Positions 52,029-63,099 of a stretch of DNA of 64,000 nt are shown here, one piece after another. Below the pieces are notes generated by a model. The model saw only the letters and a program-made list of their open reading frames with translations, ran no database searches and was not told where the DNA came from. Made by a program: the position numbers and the translations under genes. Source of the stretch: Atrina japonica (Eukaryota > Mollusca > Bivalvia > Pterioida > Pinnidae); the NCBI GenBank assembly GCA_030159075.1, contig BROG01000005.1, positions 1,686,001 to 1,750,000 of the forward strand. Reading direction: 5' to 3'. Numbering within the stretch: the first letter of the stretch is position 1; each line of letters starts with the position of its first letter.

Positions 52029-55000
52029 CTGTTAAAATGAATTGTGATTATAAATATGACAATGATAATATTAGGTAAGTATAACTAATCAGTACATGCC
52101 ATAGGCGTCGGAGCCGGGGGGCTAGGGGGGGGGGTTTAGCCCCCCCCCCCACTTTTTTTGCAAAGATAGGCATAGGTGTTGAAAATTGGGGCTTAGCCCC
52201 CAAGACGTTTCTGGCTTGTGTGTGTTTTAAGTTGGTTTAGCCCCCCCACTTCTAGCGTGTGTGTGTTTTAAGTTGGTTTAGCCCCCCCACTTTCAATTTG
52301 CTTCCGACGCCTATGCATGCATGTGTAATCATACAGATAGAATATAGAGTTCGATATGTCCATGCCATACACAACACTTATTTGCACTGAAGCTGGATAC
52401 AGAGTTGTTTCCCCTGGAGCTACAATTCACAAGTTCTATGCATAAACATAGATAGACACTGATTTCCGATGAAATTATAATAAAGTAAGTACAAATGAAA
52501 AGTCATGGGGTTTTCTGAAAAATAATCATTTAACGCTTGTTACCTATGAGAAATTTAAGTAGGTTTTTAAGATGCAGCCACACTGACTTGATTACAAGTT
52601 GATTAACCTGTGATCGTAAACATGGCTTTGACAAATAATTTGTTTACGACTGATGAAAAGAAATTATAAACAAAATAATTCTGAAAACTGAGTTGCAAGT
52701 AAACAAAAGAGGTAATGAAAGACAAGTTTAGATCGAGAGCAGCTATTGAACATTCTGCAGTCAATCAAACAATTAAATTTCCCCTGAGATCAGGATTCCA
52801 ACAACAACGTTTTGCTTAACAGTGTAATTTGGAAAGTAACAAGCTTGAGACATTATTGAAAGTTAATATTTTTTTCTTCATTTTTTGTAACTATTCTATT
52901 GCTGTTGTAAAGCTAATTTTATTATTCTAAACATTTTTATTCAACATTTTAAAATTGAAAAATAAAATTGAATCTATATTCTAATATGACTTGTTTCTTT
53001 GTAAATAATCGACAAGTGGAATTGTGATTCGGACAAGTTACTTCTGGATATATCTAGTCCGATTGGACAGGTGAAAAAAATCCATATTGCCGAGCCAAGT
53101 TCAATATATAGAACATTTTTTAGAAATGAAATAAAATAATTTTCTACCGACCTACCAAGATTTTTGGTGATTGGTAAAAAAAAATTCAATTAAGGTCCCA
53201 TGGAAAAGAACAGAGAACTATGTAAAAATATTTTAATAAGGGGGTGCACATGGTGTTGTTGTATCCAGGTAAATAATTGTAATTTTGTTGTGAGGAAGAT
53301 TGCATACTAGTCATTTATAAATTTGAAAACAGTCAATAATTACTTACCATCATTGCAACAACAGTATTTTTGCTGCTGAATCTTAAAACATGTTCCACGG
53401 TTATCACAAGTATCACCATAAGCTGTAATACAAGATTAATGCATTTACTAGTCGATCTACACAACATTTCAGCATGTGTCATTTCATCACCCATCAAACT
53501 AATTTCACAACATTTTGTAACAAAAAATACCCAATTTGTTTTTAAAATGTCTAAAGACATTGTCTTGAACTAATAAATAAAGTTTTTAGAAAAAAAGATA
53601 TTCATCACTCGTCAATTTACAAATTGATGAAGTTATGAAGAAATGTGTCATAAAATTTTGGAAAAAGAAAACAATTTGTTTTTGACCCAGAAATAAAGTT
53701 TTTAGAAAAAAATTCATCACTCATCAATTTGTATTTATGAATTAATGAAGTTATGAAGAGAAATAATTGTCATCAAATTTTGAAAAATAAAATCCAATTT
53801 TTATATTTAATGTCTAAAGACATTGTCTAGAACCAAGAAATAAAAGCTTTTAGAATATTTTTCAGCACTTGTCAATTTGTTTGAGGAATTGATAAAGTCA
53901 CCAAGAGAAGTGTTTGTCATCTAATTTTTAAAAAGACCTGATTTATATTTAAAATGTCCAAAGAAATGGTCTTGAACTGAGAATTAATGTTGTAAGAAAT
54001 AATATGCGTCACAATTTGTTTGACGAATTGACAAAACTGAGGAAACACTCTAGTCAATCTTATTTCACAACATTTCTTGAGAAAAAACTATGTTTAACTG
54101 GTTTTTTTATTTTGGCGTAGTTAAACCTAGTTTTTCTCAGTTAAACCTAGTTCTCCAGTTAATGTGGGTTACTGAAAAAACTAGGTTTAATTGGAGAAAA
54201 ACTGGGTTTAACTAAGAAAAACTAGGTTTAACTCATTAATGTGATTTTGGCGTGCCATATATATGTATATTATTTTAAGATTTCAGTGTGTACATTTAGT
54301 CTATAATATATATTAGGCCTACTCACCCTCCTTAAGTCTCAGATGCTTGAGTGCACACTGTGTACCATTGATAGTTATGACACCCTGTATATCTGTTTGA
54401 TTCACTTGTGTTCCTTCAAGTCTGACTTTCAAATATGTTCCATTACTCAACACTGTATCACCTTCTAAGAGTAATGACCTTGAGAAGCTACCATAAGACC
54501 CGGATGCATTCACTGATACAGAGCCCAAGCTAAATGTTGCTTTTGTCTGAATAGATCCAGCAGATTTTAAAACTCTCATCTCAAGATTTTGATCTGGACC
54601 ATTTGGACATGAGTATTGTCCTTCCCAAAGACTTGGGATAAAGCTCTGTTCCCCTGAAAATTAAATAGTGCATATGAATTGCAAAAAAATATGATACAAA
54701 TTTATCAGTAGAAGGAATAACAGTTCTATGAACCAAGTGGTTGAAATTTGTAATTAACACCTAATGTCAAGTTTGATGTCAATGTTGCCTTTTTAAATCA
54801 TATTACTAGTACATGTATATACATTGTACATGTACCTGCATGTAATTGATTATCAAGGTATAAAAAAACCATTATATACTACGCATTACGTTTAAATAGT
54901 CATCCTATTTTTGTGTCATTCAAGAACAAAATCTGTAGAAACATTACTTTTGTCTGGATTGTGTTTAGCTTCATTGTGGAATATCCATAACAATCTTATT

Positions 55001-55699
55001 TTTTATTGGGGGATCAAAGTAGAAATGTGGTGTGGATACGATTTACTATCGAAGCCTATAGGAAATTCATTTCAACTAGAAAATAGTACAATTTAAAACA
55101 ATTTAACAATATATTTACTTATTCCTTATGGGAAGGAATATTGATTGATGTAAATTGGGGTTTTTGGGGTATACTTCACCCCCTTAGATTTATATTTTGA
55201 CGAATGAACACCTAAACCATATACACTTGCTCATTATGGGAAGGAATATTCATTGATATACATTGAGACCCTAGGGGGATATTCCCCAACCCCTGAAATT
55301 AATATTTTTATGTAAAACTTGAAAACCGTTCACATCTATAGGGTGTCAAACGTTGCAATATTCGATTATTCTATATCTATGTTCGAACATTTATATTTGT
55401 ATTCAATAATTGTAAATATATGGGCAATGTTTTATATTTGTAAATATATGGACAATATTTTATATTTGTTAATATATGTGTAATATTTTATATTTGTATT
55501 CAGTATTTGTAAATATATGGGCATAATTTATATTTGTAAATATATGTGCAATATTTTATATTTGTATTCAGTATTTGTAAATATATGGGCAATAATTCAT
55601 ATTTGTATTCAATAATTGTAAATAAATGTGGGATAAAATTATTTATTTGCAGTAAAAATATTTTTGATGAAAAATTTGTGTAAAAAAATAAATAGATGC

Positions 55700-55786
<87 letters not shown>

Positions 55787-58700
55787 TGTGTGTGTGTGAC
55801 CTGATATTTACTTAAAATTTGAAAAGTATTCACATATCCCTTCCTCCTAAACCATATATATCCTTGTTTTTTATGGACAGATAGTTTCAATTTTGTATAT
55901 GTATATCGTGTCCCACTGAATTTTTGTCAAGGTCCCGACATTACGACATTCAGTTATTTCTTGTTTATGTATGTATCAGTAATTTAAAAAGGACGAGACG
56001 GTGGAAACATTCTGAAGATATCTTTAATTAAAGTTAGTTCCAAAGAAAATTAAAGATAGGAATGTGCCATAAAACACATTTTTCATCAATTCTTTAAACA
56101 CTTATTAAAAATCTGACTACTTACCTTTACTGCAATCTGCATCTCCTCCAAAGATGACCTGATTGCACTTTGTACCTGTCCAGCCATTTTTACATTTTTC
56201 ATTTCCATTAGAGTCACATGTGTACATTCCATCACAGCTTGTTTGATCCACACAGTTAACAGAACATTCAGAGCCATAGTAATTATCTTCACAGAATGTC
56301 TTTACTGTCAGTTGTAATCTGTACACGTATTAAATACTGTAGACTCAAAATATTTCGTTATGGCCTTAATTTCGTTTATTTCGTGTTTTTTTTAAATTAA
56401 ATTTTACATCCATTAAACGTATTAATACTAATAGTTTCCTTTACAAACATGTTTGATTATTTCAACGAATTTTTATGTCAACGAATTTCTTTTATTTTTA
56501 AACAACGAAATTTAAACCCTATTTAGTTTTCTACATGAATTACAGTATCAGAATAATTAGTCATAAATCACTTAAAAGATGTTATGCATAAAAAATTTCG
56601 AATAATTGTAATTATATTTATAAAAATCATTGTCATTTATATAATTATCACTATTAACATTATTATCGGGATTGTACTCTAACAGTGCTTGGAATTTGTG
56701 TTATTGTTCTGTTTATTTCAATGATTTTAATTATTCTCGATAAAAAAAAATTAAAAACTTGTTAATTCTTTAAAATGTGTTTGTATCATCCGACACACTG
56801 GGCCCTATCTTGTACACCTATTGCAGACCGTCCATAAAATTCTGACTAGATCTTGCTACCTATGCAATAACGACTCACTAAGAAAAATCAAAACTCACCT
56901 TGTTGGTGAATTTGGTCGGGATCCTCTGAGGTTGTATAAAGTTGGACTGTTCACACTAGAATCACTGTGATTAAACTGTATGTTAAATTGGTCCACCAAT
57001 GTCTGTACACCATCTGAGTCAGCATCAGCAACAGAAATTGTAATGGAAGCACCACCCTACAATAAAGTTTGTAAACAATTAACCCTCTAACTATTATAAC
57101 CAGCAAGAACTTGAGAATCAAATACAATTTATTTGTGCTAATTTTTGGGATGCTTATAATCAAACTACCAAATCAGTTGGTCTATTTCAATTTCACTTAC
57201 CAGCAACAAAGTTAATCTAGGTTTGAATGTGGCCCAATCAGTCAAATTGTTTCAAGTTTAATTTCTGTTTGCATTGAATGAATATATATAAAATATAATT
57301 TACCGATATATATTTTTTTATAAATATGGATTAAGGATCTTGACCATATTAGGTTGATTTTGAAAAAATATTCATCTAGATGTCAACATTTTCTGTTTCT
57401 ATTACAATATTGTTTAACAAAATCAGTACAAAATTCAGAAATACTAGGTTGCATTTCCTTTTTCCTGGAGTGTTTTTCCCTTGCTTGCTGGCAGGTTTTT
57501 CAAATTCAAGTTTACACAAAAAAGAAGAAAAAATGAGAAGATACATAGCTGTATCATTTAGAAAAAGGTATAAGGACTCATATCTGAATTGAGAAGTTTG
57601 CTATTTAAAACTTATAGTCAAAATTACACACATTGTAAGCTGAACAGACTGGGATGGAGTCTCACAAATCCCTCTTCCCTCTTAACCTGGACAAATTTAA
57701 ATTTTAGGCAATGCAGTATAACAACATAAAATTACACTGGGACCTGCCAGTATAACATTCCTACATGTACTTATAATAGCACCCATAGGTATCCTATAAG
57801 GAATAGAGAGCATTTCAATGTATAGCTTATCCTTGGAATAAAATTAAGTACGGTAGAATTGTACTTAATCAAAAGGTTACTACAACCCATCAAGTTATGT
57901 GAATCAGACAATACCAGTAAGTGAAAGGAAATTTGTTTAAGAAAGTCCTATTCCATTTAAATTTCAAAATTTCATTTTGCATGACATGCATTATAAGATG
58001 CATTTGAGGAAATAAGTAAAGTGTACGTTTTGTAAACAAATTTAAACAATATTAAACAGTATTCTTTGTATTACCATTAGAAGACTTATCGGTATACAGA
58101 AATTAGGAAAGGAACAGTTATTCATATAGATATGTTAATCAAATAAGGAAATGAAATTAGAATAATACTTCTGAATATGTGACATGAATATATATATGTA
58201 GCCTATATATTGGCTAAAGATTTTTAGGTGATTTATTCTAGACAAATCCAGACAATTTTCACATAAATTTTTGCTCTGAATTAAAACTGCTGGTGTCTCA
58301 TTGAAGTTTTGAGTTATCAGGATATAATTTTTGGTAGTCTCACAAACAGTTTACATTATTACTTTATTGTTACTTCAACATCCATTGGTTGACATATATT
58401 ATTGTACATCCTTTGTAAAACATGCTAGGATGCTTCTTCAGTTAGCAGTTCTTTTTCTGGAGTCATTTTATTACCTTTTGCTTAACGATGATACATGTAG
58501 TTAACCACACTGAAATTTTGGAAAAATTTTGTAACAAACTGATTTTTGCTTTTGACTTAAGCCTCAGTCACAACTGGCCGTACTTTCATTCTACAGGGTA
58601 TTTACAGCAAAAAATGCCAAGGCATGCACACGCCTTGCATGACCTTCTTGTGGAATTTTGAGCACACAAACTGCCTGTAAGCACGTATGATGGCTGTTAA

Positions 58701-61700
58701 GCATGTCCATCAAACTCTGCAATTTCGCAATAACATAATCGTTCTTACTCCCAAATTATGAATTGACTGCTACTTTTTTTTCTGTCACCATGACCTCTAA
58801 GACTCTCTCACCTACGCTGAAAAACGCAGAAGACCCACAATTTAAAAGCCTGTGTGTCCGGTTGTGACTAAAGGTTTTTGAATACTCACACAAAGAACCA
58901 TATTTAAATTGGTCAAGTAACAGAGTGAGAAAAATGTACTCGTCCACGACGAGTGAAAATGGCGTGGGGAAAAGTACACATGTAGGGTGGGTACTCAATA
59001 CAACTCATTCTCATCGACATGTAATTTTTCCTCTAAATCTATAATATCTTACTTTGTACCCTCTAAAACTTTGCATCAATATGGCACTTTCAAAATCTTT
59101 TATTTCAATTTTAATTAAAGTAAATGCCATATTGAAGAAATAAAAGAATAGTTAGTCTTAATAGTTTAACTTCCATAAATGTTAATTAAAAATTTGGACA
59201 ATCTGAAGGTGTCTCGGGACAGGTGGTTTTTGAAATCACTTGTCCCATAGGATGAGTGATTTTTCATTTTTTTTTTCTCACCCAAAGAAATAAGAAAAAA
59301 CAGACTTGAATGCATGGTTGGAATTTTTGGTATTCACTCATCTCTATAATACCAATGGACACCATTGCTGCACATGAAGATCAGAATAAATGCAAACTGA
59401 TTTACCTTCCATTTATCAAAACCAAACTCCACTGGAACTACACTGGTTTGGTTAAATAAAACATCATTGTTCTCTTCTGGGGAAGTGACAATTTGTTCTC
59501 CATAAAAACAATCTGTGCTGTTTTCCCTGAAATATAGTGTATTAACAATGTAAGGAAACATAAAAACGATGAAAGGATGATATTAAGGGATTTTCCAAGG
59601 CCATATTTGGGTCCGGTTACAGGACCCATTCCCAATGCAAAAAAAAGGCTTATATTTTCTGTAAATATAAACAAAAAGTCCCAATTTGGAATTTCAAAAT
59701 GAAGAAAAGTATTTTCAAACAAATGTCTCAAATGAAGTTTTTCAGTTTTGGTTAAAATTTTGCATATTTTCCCAGCTTTTTGGACACTGGATTCAGAATG
59801 TAGGAGGTAGGAAAATCCCTGATGTTGATAAAACACTAATGAATACTGAGGTATCACGATGATTTCTATAACAGTTAACTCTGAATCTACACACCATTCT
59901 TAGTTATAGCGGCAACAAAGGTACAGTGTATTTTACTAAAAGGAAAGGAAATTCAAAATAGTGAAATACATTCTATACCTTCTTTGAACCTTAAAACTAC
60001 ATGACCAAAGCAGACCAGAGACATATAAAACCAAGAACTTTTTGCACAGTTGCATTAATTCTGTCACAAAGTCCTGACAAAGATATCTTAGAACACTCCT
60101 GTGTTAAAAAGTCAAAGGTAAATAAGTGTAAATAGCTTTTATTTAATCAGCAAAACCCACTCGCTAGACAAAAAATGACAAGACTACTGCAGTATATATA
60201 GAGCTACAATCAGTACAATGTATACAACACACTGACATACTTGCTAAGTCTCCCCATAGATAGGGAGACTCTTAATTTCTGTGGAAACGCTGGGTAAAGT
60301 AGGAGAATTTCTCCGATTTTACCCAGCGTTTCCACAGAAATTAGGAGACTCCCTATATTTTTATGTAAAATCTCGATAATTTCTTCCAAAATAATGCATA
60401 GATCTATCCCCCACCTGAAAAATTAAAATTTTCGCAGATCGAATAATTCTTACTAAAATTTAGAGTCTTCCCCCATGACACGAGACAGAAATATATCCCT
60501 CATCATGCGCCATGACAATTTTTCAACGTTGGCAGGTCTGCGCCGACAGAAGCGCGAGGGGGGTAATTTCTGTGGAAACGCATATATAACATTCTCTGAT
60601 TTTAGCCAGCGTTTCCACAGAAATTATTTTTTTTATAGTGAGGAGGATGAAATGGTTCCAACCTCATCAAAGTGGGCAGGCTATATAAATGACTTGTTTA
60701 TCATTAAGATCAACATACGGACAGATTGTCATATATATTTATACGACGACCGGTCGTTTTCAGCTCCCGTGATCTGTTTGTCAATGCCTTATTGCAGATC
60801 ATCACCGTTCTGATGCACAGAAATAAAGAATTCCCATTGTCACATCGTGTATTTTCACTTTTCCTTCGGATAAAAATAAAACCTTGCACAACAAATGAAC
60901 AAGAATTTGTTGCCATAAAAAAATTTCCCGTCAAGTTTTTTTTACACATCAAGTATACTTCATTCGATTGGCGCCTACCGAAAACCGGACTTTGAAGTCT
61001 TTTGAAAAAAAAAAACACCCTTCCCGGACAGATCGTGATTGATTCTACGGCCTATACAATATTATAAACATAAGACCAAAGTTATGATGATCAAGGCGAG
61101 TGTTTCTCTCAATCAGACTTCAGTTGATCTGCAATCTATAAAAGATGTAGAACTATATACTGTATCCTAAAGAGAAAGTGGTATCATACAAGGTCAAATA
61201 ATAAATCTAAATGTATAGGGCCTACAGCAAAATCCGTCAAAAGTATAGGCCTACAATAAAATATCATCCCATGCCTATACAAAAACATGTATTTTCCTGA
61301 ACGGAAGTTTTGATACGTATATTTTAAAAAATAATTCTGCTATGAAAATTTCAACACAACAAAACAAAACTCTCTCTATAGCAATTACGTCAATATAGCC
61401 TCTGTGACCGAAAAAAAATCGTGAAGAAACGTGTGTGCTAAACTAAGGCCATTCCAAGTTTTTTCTTTGTTAAGCGTCAGCTAATAGATAGGCTTTGCTA
61501 TTAGAAAACGAAAAAAACCCAACAACAAACATCTAGGGAAACATATTGGAACATGGCACCAAAATAAGCAGTTATTTTCTTCATTGTGAAAACTTATATT
61601 TCATAGGTTATCTATAAATATGTATTTAAATGTGTATAAAACTGCATTTGTTCTCAGAATTTTTTTGTCGTTTTGTGGTTTTTTTTCTGATAGAAAGATA

Positions 61701-62231
61701 GGTTTTTGAATTTAGAAAGAATCTCCAAATGGATTACTTAGAACCCAGTCTTAAGACTTCCATGTTTTTTAAGTTCTGTCATGTTGTAAATTTTGTATTC
61801 ACACCCACCCAGTAAATTCAAACTTTACAACATGACAGAACTTAAAAAACATGGAAGTCTTAAGACTGGGTTCTAAGTAATCCATTTGGAGATTCTGTCG
61901 TGTTGCTCCCGCCAGGCAACACGACAGAATCCCCAAAAGGGATTAGTTTCAAAGGAACTTATAGTATTGCTTTAATAATCGGTTGTTTTGTGGCTGTATG
62001 CCCTTTATGTGGGGGTTGCTACGGACACATCTTTTTAGGGGTTGTAAACATGCACCCGTTTCTTTATGCACATATATATCATACATACCCAACACATATT
62101 GTAAAGACGTAATCACACTTATCTAAAGTACAAACATGAGCACCGCCGTCACAACAGGTACCACTGTAATCATGACCCTGTGGATTTCTGTAGTCAATCA
62201 GATTGATAGACAGTTTACCTTTACTTTCCAC
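51604..62231 (-). CDS. Gene B: truncated tandem copy of the Notch-ligand-like head
   Basis: Exons 62089-62231, 59406-59526, 56899-57056, 56125-56318, 54327-54653, (53348-53550 damaged) and 51604-52028 reproduce exons 2-8 of gene A with the same phases. The mucin exon is cut after TTSVSP and continues as KLTGTIKYSCAAVSC plus a short tail to a stop at 51604. The module array is missing. By eye, the head exons differ from A by about nine replacements and a similar number of silent changes. No signal-peptide exon was found to the right, and the Cys-rich exon has a frameshift, tolerable only if that exon is skipped. It could be a secreted short ligand, or be decaying. Confidence 0.72.
52100..52315. 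mobile_element. 216-bp MITE with 5-bp TSD, absent from gene A
   Basis: Termini CATAGGCGTCGGA and TCCGACGCCTATG are inverted repeats. CATGC flanks it at 52095-52099 and 52316-52320, and gene A has the empty site AGTACATGCATGTG near 21640. The interior has long G and C runs and a duplicated block with TTTTAAGTTGGTTTAGCCCC. Confidence 0.92.
52321..53347. other. Intron of gene B matching 21645-22649
   Basis: Closely follows the gene A intron with small indels. No additional feature recognised; the open frame at 52974-53189 is not shared in reading with A. Confidence 0.6.
53348..53550 (-). pseudogene. Gene B Cys-rich exon with 1-nt frameshift
   Basis: The donor GTAAGTAA is intact. The sequence keeps TKCCEISLMGDEMTHAEMLC, with a Cys-Cys pair missing from A, but one base is deleted near 53446 (GCATTAATC against GCAATTATTC in A), shifting the frame before the CCC end. 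The acceptor at 53551 (GTCTTTAG) would fit the phase but is weak. The exon is 203 nt, one short of the in-frame length. Confidence 0.6.
53551..54070. repeat. ~125-bp tandem repeat in gene B
   Basis: Counterpart of 22836-23345, with the same TCATCACTCGTCAATTT and AATTGATGAAGTTATGAAG-type blocks. Confidence 0.75.
54079..54245. mobile_element. Foldback element specific to gene B
   Basis: AGTTAAACCTAGTTTTTCTC-type blocks on one side pair with GAAAAACTAGGTTTAACT-type blocks on the other. It occupies the place where gene A has about 540 bp of other sequence. Confidence 0.7.
54327..54653 (-). CDS. Gene B exon: unrecognised ~108-residue domain
   Basis: 327 nt as in gene A exon 6, acceptor TTAATTTTCAG, donor GTGAGTAG (GTAAGTAG in A). 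Same start GEQSFIPSLWEGQYSCPNGP. Replacements seen include L to M and S to L near LEMRVLKSAG and D to G in FSLGSVSV. Confidence 0.85.
55372..55640. repeat. AT-rich tandem repeat specific to gene B
   Basis: Variants of ATTTGTAAATATATGGGCAA and TTTATATTTGTATTCAGTAT repeat at about 45-80 bp spacing. Confidence 0.75.
55704..55797. repeat. (TA)n microsatellite with short (GT)n end
   Basis: About 40 TA units followed by a short GTGTGTGTG run. The minus-strand Tyr-Ile open frame is an artefact. Confidence 0.95.
56125..56318 (-). CDS. Gene B exon: DSL domain
   Basis: 194 nt, donor GTAAGTAG. Same six-Cys DSL spacing as gene A exon 5, with I to T in DQTSC and K to E in GNEKC. The acceptor AG is intact, but the bases before it are TTTAATACGTGTACAG instead of the more pyrimidine-rich CTTTACATCTGTGTACAG of A, because other sequence was inserted there. 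Confidence 0.9.
56334..56549. mobile_element. B-specific insertion beside the DSL acceptor
   Basis: Sequence between ATACTGTAGACTC and ATTACAGTATCAG is absent from gene A, where the flanking text is near-continuous. Short inverted ends (ATACTGTA and TACAGTAT) and internal TTTCGTT/AACGAA blocks suggest a MITE. Borders are approximate. Confidence 0.65.
56899..57056 (-). CDS. Gene B exon: MNNL/C2 domain, C-terminal part
   Basis: 158 nt as in gene A exon 4, donor GTGAGTTT and acceptor TTATTGTAG. One replacement (H to Q in FNIQFNHSDSS) and several silent changes against A. Confidence 0.87.
57057..59405. other. Long intron of gene B; nothing recognised
   Basis: Nearly identical to the gene A intron at 27050-29381. 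No exon or RNA recognised. Confidence 0.55.
59406..59526 (-). CDS. Gene B exon: MNNL/C2 domain, middle part
   Basis: 121 nt as in gene A exon 3, donor GTAAATCA. SPEENNDVL replaces SPVEHNDVL of A. Ends FGFDKWK. Confidence 0.86.
60262..60354. mobile_element. 93-bp near-perfect palindrome, gene B copy
   Basis: Same element and position as 30253-30345, so it was present before the duplication. Confidence 0.85.
60564..60626. mobile_element. Hairpin with perfect 18-bp arms
   Basis: TAATTTCTGTGGAAACGC and GCGTTTCCACAGAAATTA flank a 27-bp spacer (60582-60608). The matching spacer in gene A (30636-30660) is in the opposite orientation. Confidence 0.85.
61074..61225 (+). repeat. Unclassified dispersed repeat R, copy in gene B
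   Basis: Counterpart of 31134-31275, with CAATCAGACTTCAGTTGATC and AAGTGGTATCATACAAGGTC. Confidence 0.7.
61718..61930. repeat. Large double hairpin, gene B copy
   Basis: Counterpart of 31819-32030. The left arm begins AGAATCTCC, matching the right arm, whereas A has AGATTCTCC. Confidence 0.85.
62089..62231 (-). CDS. Gene B exon: MNNL/C2 domain, N-terminal part
   Basis: 143 nt: 47 codons plus 2 nt, acceptor TTTCAACAG, donor GTATGTAT. Encodes VESKGKLSINLIDYRNPQG and YSGTCCDGGAHVC (N to S against A, removing the NGT sequon). It needs a phase-0 upstream exon, not found in the remaining 1.8 kb. Confidence 0.87.
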
Positions 62232-62364
62232 CTGTTGAAACAATAGACAAATATCAAAAGGTTTTGAGACATAAATGATAGTAAAAATACCATTGACAAC
62301 AACAGTTTGGGAAACCATTTATAAATTGTTATAGTTGGTAGGACAAAAGGTCTAGACAGTTTAC

Positions 62365-62380
62365 CTGTACTTTCCACTTG
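62365..62380 (-). pseudogene. 16-nt exon-2-like remnant with acceptor and donor
   Basis: Minus strand reads CATTTCAG, then CAAGTGGAAAGTACAG, then GTAAACTGTC. This is close to the start of exon 2 (CAGGTGGAAAGTAAAGG). It may be a relic of a further copy or a chance microexon. Confidence 0.45.
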
Positions 62381-62464
62381 CTGAAATGTTTCATGAAGAA
62401 AAAGGTATTAATGAAAACCAGATAAAACAATGCAGTGGCAAATAAACCACTACGTTTTGATAAG

Positions 62465-62646
62465 TACAGTAAAACCTGCTATAGCGGTCACCTCTATATA
62501 AGGATCACCTGTCTATAAAGGTCAGTTTTGAAAAGTACCATGACTGCATACTTCAACTAAATTAAACCTGTGTATAAGGGTCAACTGCACATATAGGTCA
62601 ATATTTTCTGGCCCTTTGGGTGGCCCTTTATACAGGTTTTACTGTA
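62465..62646. mobile_element. MITE with TACAGTAAAACCTG termini
   Basis: The left end TACAGTAAAACCTGCTATAG and right end ATACAGGTTTTACTGTA are inverted repeats. The interior has TATAAGGATCACC and TATAAAGGTCAG motifs. Confidence 0.82.
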
Positions 62647-63095
62647 CTAAATGAAATGTGATGCAATAACTACTTGAATTACTTGATCACACAATTAAAG
62701 TCAAGGAAAAGTAAAAAAATGATAATTTGATTACCAAATTAATAATCAAACAGACGACTGAAATGTAGAATTTGACAAAGCGGAACTAAAGTGATTCATG
62801 CACAGGAATAGAATATTATGTATTGTTTGTTCCGGTAGTAGTATCTGAATATGTACTCGTATCTTGTTTTTAAAAAAAATCCACAGAAATTTACGTTCCA
62901 TAATAAAAATCAATATTACATGTATGGTAAATGTAGTAAAAAAGTAAAAATTAAGTGCCAATTGATAATCGAAATTCAAGTCCATTAGAACAAGACAAAT
63001 TAGATGTGTAAATGGTCTTAACATGAAGAACAAAAGCGAATCCCAAACGGGACAGAACTAAGTGTCCGGGAGGAGTCAATGTCCCCTGCTAGCAT
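62647..63095. other. Spacer at right side; nothing recognised
   Basis: AT-rich. The minus-strand open frame 62746-63033 is hydrophobic but lacks a plausible donor and resemblance to exon 1 of gene A. Confidence 0.4.
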
Positions 63096-63099
63096 GCCA

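Larger units (their letters stand above)
54660..56124. other. Intron of gene B with AT-rich repeats
   Basis: Shares the ~120-130 bp repeat blocks of the A intron near 55130-55330 and adds a B-only AT-rich array and a TA microsatellite (listed separately). Confidence 0.55.
51720..62320. repeat. Segmental duplication, gene B copy
   Basis: Counterpart of 21270-32430, about 0.5 kb shorter because of indels and copy-specific insertions. The left breakpoint lies in the mucin exon. To the right, similarity weakens within about 90 bp beyond exon 2. Confidence 0.92.

Noticed and set aside
62746..63033. Hydrophobic minus-strand open frame as signal exon of gene B
   Set aside because: No resemblance to the gene A signal exon, no phase-0 donor at a suitable place, and AT-rich composition alone explains the hydrophobicity.
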